Source: Saposhnikovia divaricata (Eukaryota; Streptophyta; Magnoliopsida; Apiales; Apiaceae). From it: a DNA stretch of 64,000 nucleotides. Below the pieces are notes generated by a model. That model did not search any database and was not told the origin of the DNA. It worked only from the letters and a program-made list of their open reading frames with translations. The stretch's first letter is position 1, and every line of letters starts with the position of its first letter. The stretch lies in contig CM071597.1 in NCBI GenBank assembly GCA_036435485.1, positions 176,496,147-176,560,146 of the forward strand, in the 5' to 3' direction. A program made the translations under genes and the position numbers. Below are positions 1 through 10,900 of this stretch, piece after piece.

Positions 1-65
1 ATTTGAATAATTTTTAGATGATACGAATTTTGTAAGTTAAATTTTTAAATGATATGATTTGGTAA

Positions 66-96
<31 letters not shown>

Positions 97-2372
97 CTTG
101 GCCATATTATTTTTAAAATAGAAAAAATTTAGTTATAAGATATAAATAAGATGATACGTTTTAGCTGAAAAATGTAATCAGTCAATTATTAATTATTATG
201 GTATTATTTTGTTGGATACAATTATTCGTGGTACTATTCGAAAAGAAGATGTTTTATTAAGAGAAAATATAAAAGGTAACGTGTTTTGACTAAAAATATA
301 ATTTGTTAGTTATTACTTATTAGTAATCATAATAATATTATTTTATTTTATTTAATATAGTAACCCGTATTATATTTAGAATATAAAAATGATATAAATT
401 AGTTATTTAAAAATAGAAAAGGTAACATATTTTTACTAATAATAAATAATTAAGTAAGAATAATTAACTAAGAAAAAAAAGTTTTAAAACAAGAAATTTT
501 AGTTAGAAAATATAAAAAAGATATTACATTTTAGCTGAAAAAGGTAATCAATTAATTATTAGTAATTATAATTTTATTAGTTTATTTCATTAATAGAATG
601 ACCCATGATATTTTTGAAAATGAGAGGTTCTAGTCTGAAAAATTAGAAAGGATAATGCGTTTTACCTGAAAAAAGGTAATTGTATTAGAAACTATAATAC
701 CATTATTTGATTTTATAAAACAGAAATACATGTTTCTACCAATAATAAATATTTAAGTAAGGATAATTAAGTAAAAAATCAAGTTTGGAAATGAGATATT
801 TTTGTTAGAAAATATAAAAAAGATATTACATTTTAGTTAGAAAAGGTAATTAGTTAGTTATTAATAATTATAATGTCATTAATTAGAACGACCATATTTT
901 TGGAAATAAGAGATTTTAGTTAGAAAAGTTAGAAAAGGTAATTATTTAGTTATTATTTAGGAGAAAATGCGATATTTTAGTTAGAAAAGATAGAAAGATA
1001 TTACCTTTTAGCTCGAAAAGATAATCATTTAGTTATTAGTAATTATAATATTATTAATTTATTTCATTAATTAGAACGATCATATTTTTGTAAAGAAGAG
1101 ATTTTATTTAGAAAAGCTAAAATAGGTAATGGTTGAAAAAGATAATTGGTTTGTTATTATTTAGAAGTATAGAAAAGATATTACCTGGAAAGGTAATGAG
1201 TTAGTAATTAAAAATTAATATATTATTAGTTTTTTTCATTAATTGGAAGAATTAATAATTATAATTTTATTAGTTTATTTCGTTAATAAAATGGCCCGTG
1301 ATATTTTTGGAAATGAGAGGTTCTAGTCAGAAAAATTGGAAAAGATAATGTGTTTTAGCTGAAAAAGGTAATTGTATTAGAAACAATAATATTATTATTT
1401 GATTTTATAAAATAGAAATACATGTTTCTATCAATAATAAATATTTAAGTAAGGATAATTAAGTAAAAAATCAAGTTTGAAAATGAGATATTTTTGTTGA
1501 AAAATATAAAAAAGATATTACTTTTAGTTGAAAAGGTAATTAGTTAATTATTAATAATTATAATATCATTAGTTTATATCATTAATTAGAACGGTCATAT
1601 TTTTGGGAAGAATAGATTTTAGTTAGAAAAGTTAGAAAAAGTAATTATTTAGTTATTATTTAGGAGAAAATGAGATATTTTAGTTAGAAAAGATAGAAAG
1701 ATATTACCTTTTATCTGGAAAAGATAATCATTTAGTTATTAGTAATTATAATATTATTGGTTTATTTTATTGATTAGAACCTTTTGGAAAGAATAGGTTT
1801 TAGTTAGAAAAAGTAATAGCTGAAAAAGTTAAGTGGTTAGTTATTATTTAGGAGTATACCTTTTAGTTGGAAAGGTTATCAGTTAGTAATTAATAATTAT
1901 AATATTATTATTTTATTTCATTAATTAGAACGATCATATTTTTTTAAAGATATTACTTTTAGCTGTAAAAAGTAATCAGTTAGTTATTAGTAATTATAAT
2001 ATTATTAGTTTATTTCATTAATTCGAACCATATATTTTTGGAAAAAAGAGATTTTAGTTAGAAAATGTAATAGTTGGCAAAGATAATTTGTTAGTTATTA
2101 TTTAGGGGAAGTGTTGGGAAAAGCTGCGTGTAATATTTTGAGAAAAGATTGTGTTTTGTTTTTTTTAGAATTAAGTTAAATAATTAAGGGTAATAAAGTA
2201 AAATAATTAAATAAGGTAAGTACCGTACCTACCAAAACTTTTAATGTTTCGTTTTTATAATATAGTATAGATAGATAAATAGTATGGATAATAGATAGTT
2301 GTATTTGTGAGATATTAAATATTAAGTACTTCACTTACCAATGATAGCAAAGGATATTAGAATTATAACATG
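1..2372. other. AT-rich host DNA without recognisable genes
   Basis: This stretch is very AT-rich and I see no coding sequence or transposon ends in it. It contains a TA dinucleotide tract (about 70-96) and many diverged copies of phrases such as ttagttagaaaag, aaggtaat and agttattagtaattataat. If the GARP exons near 28.6 kb belong to a gene whose 5' part lies to the left, this could be intron; that is inference only. Confidence 0.6.
540..1930. repeat. Diverged direct duplication, period about 692 bp
   Basis: Matching landmarks recur about 692-693 bp apart: the tgagaggttctag phrase near 621 and 1314, and tacatgtttct near 727 and 1419, each followed by the same aataataaatatttaagtaagg text. 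Shorter degenerate sub-repeats lie inside each unit, and a related piece begins near 421. The copies differ by many substitutions and small indels, so the duplication is old. No function is apparent. Confidence 0.65.
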
Positions 2373-2377
2373 ATGAC

Positions 2378-2733
2378 TGTTGTGGAATAAAAACTAGTTT
2401 ACGATTTGTAATTAATGCTAGGGTGGTTGAGCCTTTAGAATTATGGTAGGAGTTAGAGACTTGGTAGAAAAGTCTTTGAGGAAAGTTCTAGATCTATTCC
2501 TTGTAGGAATCAATTTCCATATTAAATTGGATGCCTTGGTGGATAAGTCTGGTGGAAATAATATCCTTATCCAACTCTTATTGCTGAGCTGTTTATTTCC
2601 CCCAATATTAATTACGAAATTAATATTATAATAGGGTTTTGGGCACATCTGGTGGGCCCCACGTTTGGACCATTCAGGGTCTAATTAATGCCACATTAAA
2701 TGTGTCTTTAGGGCTTATTTTCAGCCCCTATCA
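2378..2733 (-). repeat. 3' LTR of Tat element (deleted form)
   Basis: 356 bp, starting TGTTGTGG and ending CCCTATCA on the plus strand. It matches the right LTR but lacks about 139 bp corresponding to 13749-13887, including the TATA box, and has two extra A residues near its left end. Because the two LTRs of an element are copied from one template at insertion, the deletion most likely happened after insertion. Confidence 0.93.
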
Positions 2734-2750
2734 TTTGCCCCCCAACTTCT
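2734..2750 (-). other. Polypurine tract of Tat element
   Basis: Directly inside the 3' LTR the minus strand reads AGAAGTTGGGGGGCAAA. This is the usual place and composition of the polypurine tract that primes plus-strand DNA synthesis. Confidence 0.85.
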
Positions 2751-2892
2751 AGGAAAACTGATCAGGTTTTCCTTGAAGTTTTAACGGCCTTTTTCGAGAC
2801 TCGGGTCAGGGTTTATCTTTGATATCGTTTTGACGTAAAGCGTGGAGCGACCGACGCGTTTACAACGACGTTAGATTGTGCCAGTAGCATTG

Positions 2893-4012
2893 AACGGTGC
2901 TAAACGGCACTAAACGACACTAAACGGTGCTAAACGGCCTTAAACGACGTTTAAACGATGTTAAACGACGCTAAACGGCGATAAACAGCGCTAAACGGCA
3001 CTAAACGACACTAAACGGTGCTAAACAGCCTTAAACGATGTTTAAACGATGTTAAACGACGCTAAACGGCGATAAACGGTGCTAAACGGCACTAAACGAC
3101 ACTAAACGGTGCTAAACAGCCTTAAACGACGTTTAAACGATGTTAAACGACGCTAAACGGCGATAAACGGTGCTAAACGGCACTAAACGACACTAAACGG
3201 TGCTAAACAGCCTTAAACGACGTTTAAACGATGTTAAACGACGCTAAACGGCGATAAACGGTGCTAAACGGCACTAAACGACACTAAACGGTGCTAAACA
3301 TCCTTAAACGACATTTAAACGATGTTAAACGACGCTAAACGGCGATAAACGGTGCTAAACGGCACTAAACGACACTAAACGGTGCTAAACAGCCTTAAAC
3401 GACGTTTAAACGATGTTAAACGACGCTAAACGGCGATAAATGGTGCTAAACGGCACTAAACGACACTAAACGGTGCTAAACAGCCTTAAACGACGTTTAA
3501 ACGATGTTAAACGACGCTAAACGGCGATAAACGGTGCTAAACGGCACTAAACGACACTAAACGGTGCTAAACAGCCTTAAACGACGTTTAAACGATGTTA
3601 AACGACGCTAAACGGCGATAAACGGTGCTAAACGGCACTAAACGACACTAAACGGTGCTAAACAGCCTTAAACGACGTTTAAACGATGTTAAACGACGCT
3701 AAACGGTGATAAACGGTGCTAAACGGCACTAAACGACACTAAACGGTGCTAAACAACCTTAAACGACGTTTAAACGATGTTAAACGACGCTAAACGGCGA
3801 TAAACAGCGCTAAACGGCACTAAACGACACTAAACGGTGCTAAACAGCCTTAAACGACGTTTAAACGATGTTAAACGACGCTAAACGGCGATAAACAGCG
3901 CTAAACGGCACTAAACGACACTAAACGGTGCTAAACAGCCTTAAACGACGTTTAAACGATATTAAACGACGCTAAACGGCGCTAAACGGTGCTAAACGGC
4001 ACTTAACGGTGC
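2893..4012. repeat. Tandem array, 91-bp unit built of decamers, about 12 copies
   Basis: A 91-bp unit repeats about twelve times; the phrase acagcc recurs at exact 91-bp spacing (near 3026, 3117 and 3208). Each unit is itself made of about nine decamers ending in taaacg or taaacgg, such as cactaaacga and tgctaaacgg. Units differ by single substitutions. The array lies in the Tat 3' untranslated region, a place where such elements are known to accumulate tandem repeats that can seed satellite DNA. Confidence 0.95.
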
Positions 4013-4118
4013 ACCTGAAATCATACGAAAAAATCAAGATTCAGGTTCAGAAGCTGCCCGAGAATTGCTGAAAAACCAAGATTCAGGACCACAAGCTAAC
4101 CCGCGATCGGCCGGATCG

Positions 4119-4370
4119 AGGGCTAGCTTGTGGTCGGCTAGCTCCTGGTCGGCCGAAGGGCCTCCAACCAAGGTGGTCGGCTGACACCTGGTCGGCTGGA
4201 GGGCCTTGACCCCAGGTGGTCGGCCGGCACCTGGTCGGCTGAGGGCTGGTCGGCCGGGGCTCCTGAATGTGCCTTGGTCGGCTAGCTCGTGGTCGGCCGG
4301 GGCATCCTAAAACGTCGTGGTCGGCTGCGAGGTGGTCGGCCATGGCTCCTTCAGGTGTCGTGGTCGACCA
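4119..4370. repeat. GGTCGGC-rich degenerate repeat block
   Basis: A GC-rich stretch with many copies of (g/t)ggtcggc(c/t)g, often as paired phrases like ctcctggtcggccg. A second block of the same motif is at about 4736-4850. Open frames here are by-products of the repeats. It is part of the Tat element's repeat-laden 3' region. Confidence 0.8.
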
Positions 4371-4377
4371 TTTTGAA

Positions 4378-4962
4378 GGATTCAGAAGCTGAATCTCGAT
4401 CCTAGGTTGGTTTTTTGGTCACCCGTGACTTTCAAGGATTCAGAAGCTGAATCTCGATCCTAGGGATTCAGAAGCTGAATCTCGATCCTAGGTTGGTTTT
4501 TTGGTCATCCGTGACTTTCAAGGATTCAGAAGCTGAATCTCGATCCTAGGTTGGTTTTTTGGTCATCCGTGACTTTCAAGGATTCAGAAGCTGAATCTCG
4601 ATCCTAGGGATTCAGAAGCTGAATCTCGATCCTAGGTTGGTTTTTTGGTCATCCGTGACTTTCAAGGATTCAGAAGCTGAATCTCGATCCTAGGGATTCA
4701 GAAGCTGAATCTCGATCTCTAACGGCCTGATTCCTTCGTGGTCGGCCGGGAGGTGGTCGGCTGAGCGGCCCGAATACTTCGTGGTCGGCCGGGAGGTGGT
4801 CGGCCAAACGGCCCGAATCCTTTGTGGTCGGCCGGGAGGTGGTTGGCCTAGGATCCAGAAGCTGAATCTCGATCCTTGGGATTCAGAAGCTGAATCTCGA
4901 TCCTAGGGATTCAGAAGCTGAATCTCGATCCTAGGGATTCAGAAGCTGAATCTCAATTCTAG
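4378..4962. repeat. Hairpin-forming tandem repeats, 27-bp and about 58-bp units
   Basis: The phrase gattcagaagctgaatc, a 7-bp inverted repeat around a 3-nt loop, occurs about twelve times. It is followed by tcgatcctag. Units are either directly adjacent (27 bp) or separated by a 31-bp spacer containing ttggttttttggtca and cgtgactttcaag (about 58-bp period). A GGTCGGC block interrupts the array at about 4736-4850. Confidence 0.88.
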
Positions 4963-5244
4963 GTTTAGTATTTTGGTCAATCGTGACTTCTATCGGGATT
5001 ACACCTTAATTCAGGATTAGCACTACTAACCTCGTGTTTAAGATTAAACTCGTTGTTTATCTCTTTAAGTGCAAACATCCATGCAGTAAATATTTCAGCT
5101 GTTTCTTTTCCGACAGATATGAATTATAACGATTCTTTCTGTATAACGTGGATAATCTCTGTCCTTTTTCGTCTGGAAACGATAGATGACCTGTCAACAC
5201 GAACCGAGCTGAGATTCAACCTGATGTACCAGGTCATGTATTTT

Positions 5245-5256
5245 CTATAAAAGAGG
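5245..5256 (+). promoter_or_regulatory. TATA box of the antisense gene
   Basis: CTATAAAAGAGG lies 142 bp upstream of the antisense ORF start codon at 5399, on the same strand. A start site about 30 bp downstream, near 5280, would give a 5' leader of about 120 nt free of upstream ATGs in the part I read. This is a strong match to plant TATA boxes, but transcription is inferred. Confidence 0.6.
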
Positions 5257-5398
5257 AGAAGTAGCCTTCATTTCCATTCACTTCTTCATTTCTGAGCTTT
5301 CAGGTTCTTAAGTTCTCTTAGGTTCAAGTTACAAGATCCAGTTCGAGCTTCAAGATCAAGTTTCAGATTCAAGATCAAGTTTCAGCTCCTGCATCAAG

Positions 5399-7527
5399 AT
5401 GTCGGAAGGTGATCAACCAATGGCTCCCCCGGTCTCCATGATGGAAGCCATGTCAAAGAGGAGTAAAATGAGGACTGCCAAAGGTAAAGAAAGAATTCAA
5501 CCTCCTACATATGTTGAACATAGATTCGAATCCTTGCTAGAACTTCTAAATATCATGAGGGATACATTTCCCAACTGTTCTAGTCTAGATTCTTTTAATA
5601 GTTCCAGTAAATTGTCGGAACGGGACGTTCAGAAGATAAGGGAGTCTTATCACTTTCCAAGTGCCATCCAGGTTCGTCTCCCGAGTCCATCAGATAGAAC
5701 TTGCAACTGGCATCCTGAAAGGATCTGTGTTTACTGGGGTGCCTTAGATGCTGGGTTCAGGTTCCCGGTTGACAATTTTATTATTAGGCTGCTGGCTGAA
5801 TATCAAATCCACCCCTGTCAATTGTATCCCAACGCCTGGAGGTACATTTCTATTTTCTTGATAAGGTGTCGGGAGCTGGGGATTCATCCGACAACCACAA
5901 TGTTTCGAAGTATCTTCGGGGCCAGCAACTCTTCTGCATCCAAAAAAGGATGGGTGAGCCTCAAGCACCGAGCCAAGCTTCCACACATGGTGAATCCCTT
6001 CTCCTTTCCAGATTCACAACATTTCTGGGAAAGGGAGTTTGTAGTTCTTGAATGGAAGGGCGGTGATTGGGGCAACTTCTTTGTGAAGAAATTCGGGTCT
6101 GTCAAAGATAGTTCCCACTTCGTGTGCGACCTTTCTGATCCGGAATTGTTGGACCGGGATAGGCTTCTCGCTGACGACGGTCGCACACACTATAAAACTA
6201 TTTTAAACGAAAAGAATCTCATTGGGGCTCGCCTTAGCTTTCTTTCCATTGAGGGTAACTTTCTTACTTGAACTTATTATGAACTCTGTTTGTTCTTATA
6301 CCGATGTTTTTCTCTTCATATTTCAGCTGCTGAGGAGATTGATAATCGTCCCGAGAACCGGCCAACTGTTACCAAGAGGATGCAGAAAAGGGCTGAAGAG
6401 AAGCTGAACCCAACTAAGCCTCACATCCCTAATTTCTTGGAGCGTTGTTCTCAAGGTGGTAAACGATCCCGAAACGCTGACGGGGATGTCCGGACTCCTT
6501 TCATACCTCCTTGGGGCATATGCGAACAAGACTCGGTCTTCGGGAGTCCTCATCTGGCCCTAGACTGGTCCAAGCTTTCCATCACTCCGCCTGACCAAGC
6601 GACAATGCATGCAGGTGACAAGCTGGATGAGTCTCAACTCATGGGCGCCCAGGCCTTGTATCAGGTATGAAATTCCTTCTGTTAAGTTTGACATTGTCAT
6701 TGATTTCAATTCTGCATATTCCTTGTGGCTCACTTATTTCCTTGTTGCAGGCCAACGCCTATTTTCAAACCATTTCGACCCAAGGCCGGGCCTTTAGGGA
6801 CGAAAATGTTAGCTTGAGAAATGACTCCATGAGGTTCAGGGAAGAGATTGACGATCTACACTCCCAAGTTGTTCGAGCTGAGGCCAACGCCGCATCTACC
6901 CGCAAACAGCTGGCTTCTCTAGCCAGAAAGAAGGCCTCTGATGCCGACAAGGTGATCCAGGCCTACCATAGGTCTGAAGATTTCCTTAAGCTCATTGATG
7001 ATCATGATGATGAGGTGCGTCCCTTCAACATGTCTGTTGGTTGGGAGAAGGCTATTAACGCTGTGAATCATAGGCATCCATCTGTTGTCAACCCAGCAGA
7101 TTTTCCTTGCCCAAATTGGGGTGCCCTCCCGGTTAACCTAGTTTCTGGTTCGGGAACTAAAATTGTTCCCCAGGCATCAGGATCCGGTTCCAGAGGCAGT
7201 CATCGTCGTTCCGGGTCCAACTCAAAGGGGGTTGTTCCCGCTGCTAGCCAAGACTCACATTCTTCTGGCTCCCGAGGGAAGAAAGTCCCGCCTGCAAAGA
7301 AGGTTGGAGTAGTTCGCCAACCCATCCCTGGGAAAAGACTAATCCGGAACGAGGGCAGTTCTACTTCTTCTTCATCTTCCAAGGGAAAGGGAGCCGAAGT
7401 TGCTAGAGCTCAGCCAATGGTGATAGCAGAGTCCGGTGGTGATTCCAGCGAAGACTCAGAGGAGGAGAGTGAGGAAGAGGAGAGCGGCGGTGAGGAGTCT
7501 GGAGAAGAGGATTCTGGGGAGGAGTAG
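5399..7527 (+). CDS. Antisense ORF of Tat element, three exons, transposon-associated plant domain
   Basis: Three exons join in frame: 5399-6254, 6327-6664 and 6751-7527 (1971 nt, 656 residues). Introns are 72 and 86 bp with GT...AG ends (donors GTAACT and GTATGA, acceptors tttcag and ttgcag); intron 1 is phase 1 and intron 2 phase 0. Exon 1 carries a region like the Pfam 'putative gypsy type transposon' domain (PF04195), with FPVDNFIIRLLAEYQIHP and the LYPNAWRYISIF segment at about residues 120-160. Exon 3 starts with a likely coiled coil (FRDENVSLRNDSMRFREEID), then a Ser/Lys-rich part and an acidic Glu/Ser tail. It runs opposite to gag-pol between pol and the 3' LTR, as in some Tat elements. 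No stop or frameshift is visible once the introns are removed. The function of this family is unknown. Confidence 0.82.
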
Positions 7528-7936
7528 CTGGAGTTAGTTCGTGGCCTTGCATGGCCTTGTTAGCCTGATGTGGCTTTATTTGTCTAGATTTCATTCACGG
7601 TCCTTGGGGACCAAACTTTTATCTATCTTGTTGATGTAACTTAACTGTTGGCCCTTCGGGGTCTTTATTTATGCATTTGTTTCCTCATTAGTTTGTTTAC
7701 TTGTTTTCGGTACTTGTCCTTCCTAGACTCACACTCAACAGGTGCTTGGTACATAAACAAAATCACAAAATCATTGAAGGGAAACAAACTTTGCATTAAT
7801 AATCTGAAATGGGTTTAACCCTTACATAGCTTATTATTGTCCTACTCGGGGCGTAAAGCCCTGAAATGGTTTCATCGAACCTTATTTCTACTCCTCATAA
7901 TAAATAGATAGAAAGCTGAATCCATGCAAGAATAGC
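7528..7936. other. Convergent 3' ends of antisense gene and Tat pol
   Basis: About 410 bp between the stop of the plus-strand antisense gene and the stop of the minus-strand pol. It should contain the 3' UTR and poly(A) signals of the antisense transcript, but I cannot assign a specific signal with confidence. No other ORF or repeat stands out. Confidence 0.5.
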
Positions 7937-10900
7937 TTATACATAATAAACTTTGAGGTTCAAAGCATGCCAAGTACGGGGCACCTCAACCCCGTCCAAG
8001 GTCTCCAACTTATATGATCCTCGTCCCAACGTCTTCTTGACTCGATACGGCCCTTCCCAATTAGGGGCTAGCTTTCCCTTCTGGCCAACTCCAGAAGCCT
8101 CGATCTTCCTTAGAACCAGGTCGCCTTGTCGAAAGAACCTTTCCTTAACTCTATGGTTGTAATAAAAGGATGCTTTCTTTTGATGTTCCACATTTCTAGC
8201 GTTTGCCTCATCCCTGACTTCGTCAATCAGGTCTAGGGCGAGTCTCATGCCCTCTTCGTTAGTTTCTGGTTCAAAAGCCTCAACTCGAGGTGACGCTTGC
8301 ATGATCTCCAAAGGCACAACTGCCTCAGCTCCGTAAGCCAGCAGGAACGGGGTTGCTCCAGTGGTCACTTTACAAGTGGTACGGTATGCCCATAGTATGG
8401 GCAGCAACTCATCTACCCAAGTGTTTCTAGAGCGTTCAACCCTCTTCTTCAGTCCATCAAGGATAATTCGATTAGCTACCTCAGCTTGTCCGTTGGCTTG
8501 TGGATGAGCCACGGAGGTAAAACGAAGCTCAATTGCATTCTCCTCACAATATTTCTTGAACTCTTCATTATTGAACTGTGTCCCATTGTCTGTCACCAAA
8601 ATTCGAGGGATTCCATACCTGCAAATTATATTCTCCCAAAAGAACTGGGCAACTTGTTTGGTGGTTATCTTGGCTAGAGGTTTAGCCTCAATCCACTTAG
8701 TAATGTAATCAATGGCCACTATCAAAAACTTCCTTTGTGCTGAAGCTACGGGGAAGGGGCCAAGTATATCCATTCCCCACATCGCGAATGGAATAGGGGA
8801 GTTAACCGATGTTAACATCTTGGGCGGCTGCCTTACTATCGGAGCATGCTTCTGGCATCGATCGCACCGCTTGACATAGCTCTGTGCATCGACCAGCATT
8901 TCTGGCCAGTAGAATCCCAAACGAGTTATTTTGTGAGCTAGGGCTCTGCCCCCCAAGTGCTGCCCACAAATACCTTCATGAACTTCTTCCAAAGCATCCC
9001 TTGCCTCTTGGGGCCTCAAACATTTCAAGTACGGGATAACGAAAGATCTTTTGTAAAGAACGCCCTCGATCAAGGCATATCTCAATGCTCTTACGGACAG
9101 CTTTCGTGCCTCCAAGGCACTGCCGGGGAGCCAACCAGTTTCTAGGTGAGCTTTGATAGGATCTATCCAACAGCTTCCCACATCAATTGGTGCCACTAAT
9201 TTTGAGTTGATAGTCGGGGCCTTCAAGACCTGGAAGTAAACACTCCCTGCATAGTTTTCTATTTCGGAAGAAGCGAACTGGGATAGGGCATCGGCCTTAA
9301 CGTTCTCTTCTCTCGGAATGTGTTCTACATAACACTCATCAAACTGAGTCATGACAGCTTTCACAACTCGCAGATACTTTGCCATAGTTTCATCCTTGGC
9401 CTCAAATTCACCATTCACTTGAGAGACTACTAATCTTGAATCTCCACAAACTTTGAGATTCTTGACTCTCATGATTCTGGCCAAGCCTAAACCAGCTATC
9501 AAGGCCTCATACTCAGCTTCATTGTTAGTTGTCTGGAAATCCAACTTCAAAGCATATTCGACTGTGAACCCATCGGGGCTTTGTAACACTAAGCCTGCAC
9601 CGCTAGATTTTGTTTTTGATGCTCCATCAAAATAGAGCACCCAATATTCCTTCTGATCAGGTTCAAGTTCTCCATCTTTATCTTTCTTCTCAGGGGTTGT
9701 TATTGTCTCCTGCCCCCCGACTTCTTGGTTGCTAATGGTGCATTCAACCACGAAGTCAGCCAATGCCTGAGCCTTAATGGCTGTTCGAGGCTTATACGTG
9801 ATGTCAAATTCTCCAAGTTCAATTGCCCACTTGATTAGCCTTCCACTAGCCTTTGGGCTATGCAATATGTTTCTCAACTGTTGGTCCGTCAGGACTTCAA
9901 TCTTATGTGCCTGGAAGTACGGGCGTAACTTCCTCGAGGCTGTTATCAAAGCCAAGGCGAACTTCTCAATGGGAGAGTAATTCAGCTCAGCCCCGTGCAA
10001 TACCTTGCTCACATAATAGATAGGTTTCTGGACCTTCTTTTCTTCTCGAATAAGAACGGCGCTCAACGCTTGTTCAGATACCGCCAGGTATAGATAAAGA
10101 GTCTCCCCAGGACTAGGTTTGGCCAGCAACGGGGCTTCAACCATGTACTTCTTCAATTGTTCAAAGGCCTCTTGGCTCTCAGGGGTCCACTCAAAATTTT
10201 TCACCTTCTTCAATGCTTGAAAGAACGACAAGCATTTATCACCAGACTTGGAGATGAATCTTCCTAAAGCCGCTACACGGCCTGTCAACTTCTGCACATC
10301 TCTTATAGAGCGTGGTGGCTCCATGTCTAAGATTGCCTTAATCTTGTCAGGGTTGGCCTCTATGCCTCTCTTTGAAACCATTAGACCCAAAAATTTTCCT
10401 GATCCAACGCCAAAGGCACACTTGGCTGGATTCAACATCATTTTGTGGTGCCTCAGCACTTCGAATGCCTCTCTGAGGTGCTTAATGTGGTCTGCCTTGA
10501 ACAGGCTCTTGACTAGCATGTCATCAACATAGACCTCCATGGTTTTTCCAATTAGATGGGCGAATATCTTATTCACCAGTCGTTGGTAAGTAGCTCCTGC
10601 ATTTTTTAGACCGAAAGCCATAACAAGATAGCAGAAAACACCAAAGTCAGTTATAAAAGATACCTTAGGGACGTCATCCTTGTGCATCTTAATCTGATTG
10701 TAGCCGCTGAACCCATCCATAAAGCTCAGCATCTCATGTCCGGCTGTGGCATCTATTAACATGTCTATCCTTGGTAAAGGGAAGCAATCCTTTGGGCATG
10801 CATCATTCAAGTCGGTGAAGTCTATACACATCCTCCACTTACCGTTGGCTTTCTTGACCATCACAGGGTTAGCCAACCATTCTGGAAACTGAATTTCTTC

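Noticed and set aside
2418..2648. Open frames on both strands in the Tat LTR (also 13899-14090)
   Set aside because: They are LTR sequence present in both LTR copies, with no domain.
2893..4012. Regular repeats reminiscent of a CRISPR array
   Set aside because: The 91-bp units are contiguous, with no unique spacers and no cas genes. The setting is a plant retrotransposon 3' region.
4083..4343. 86-residue minus-strand open frame
   Set aside because: It is composed of the GGTCGGC repeat read in one frame; Pro/Arg-rich low complexity without a family match.
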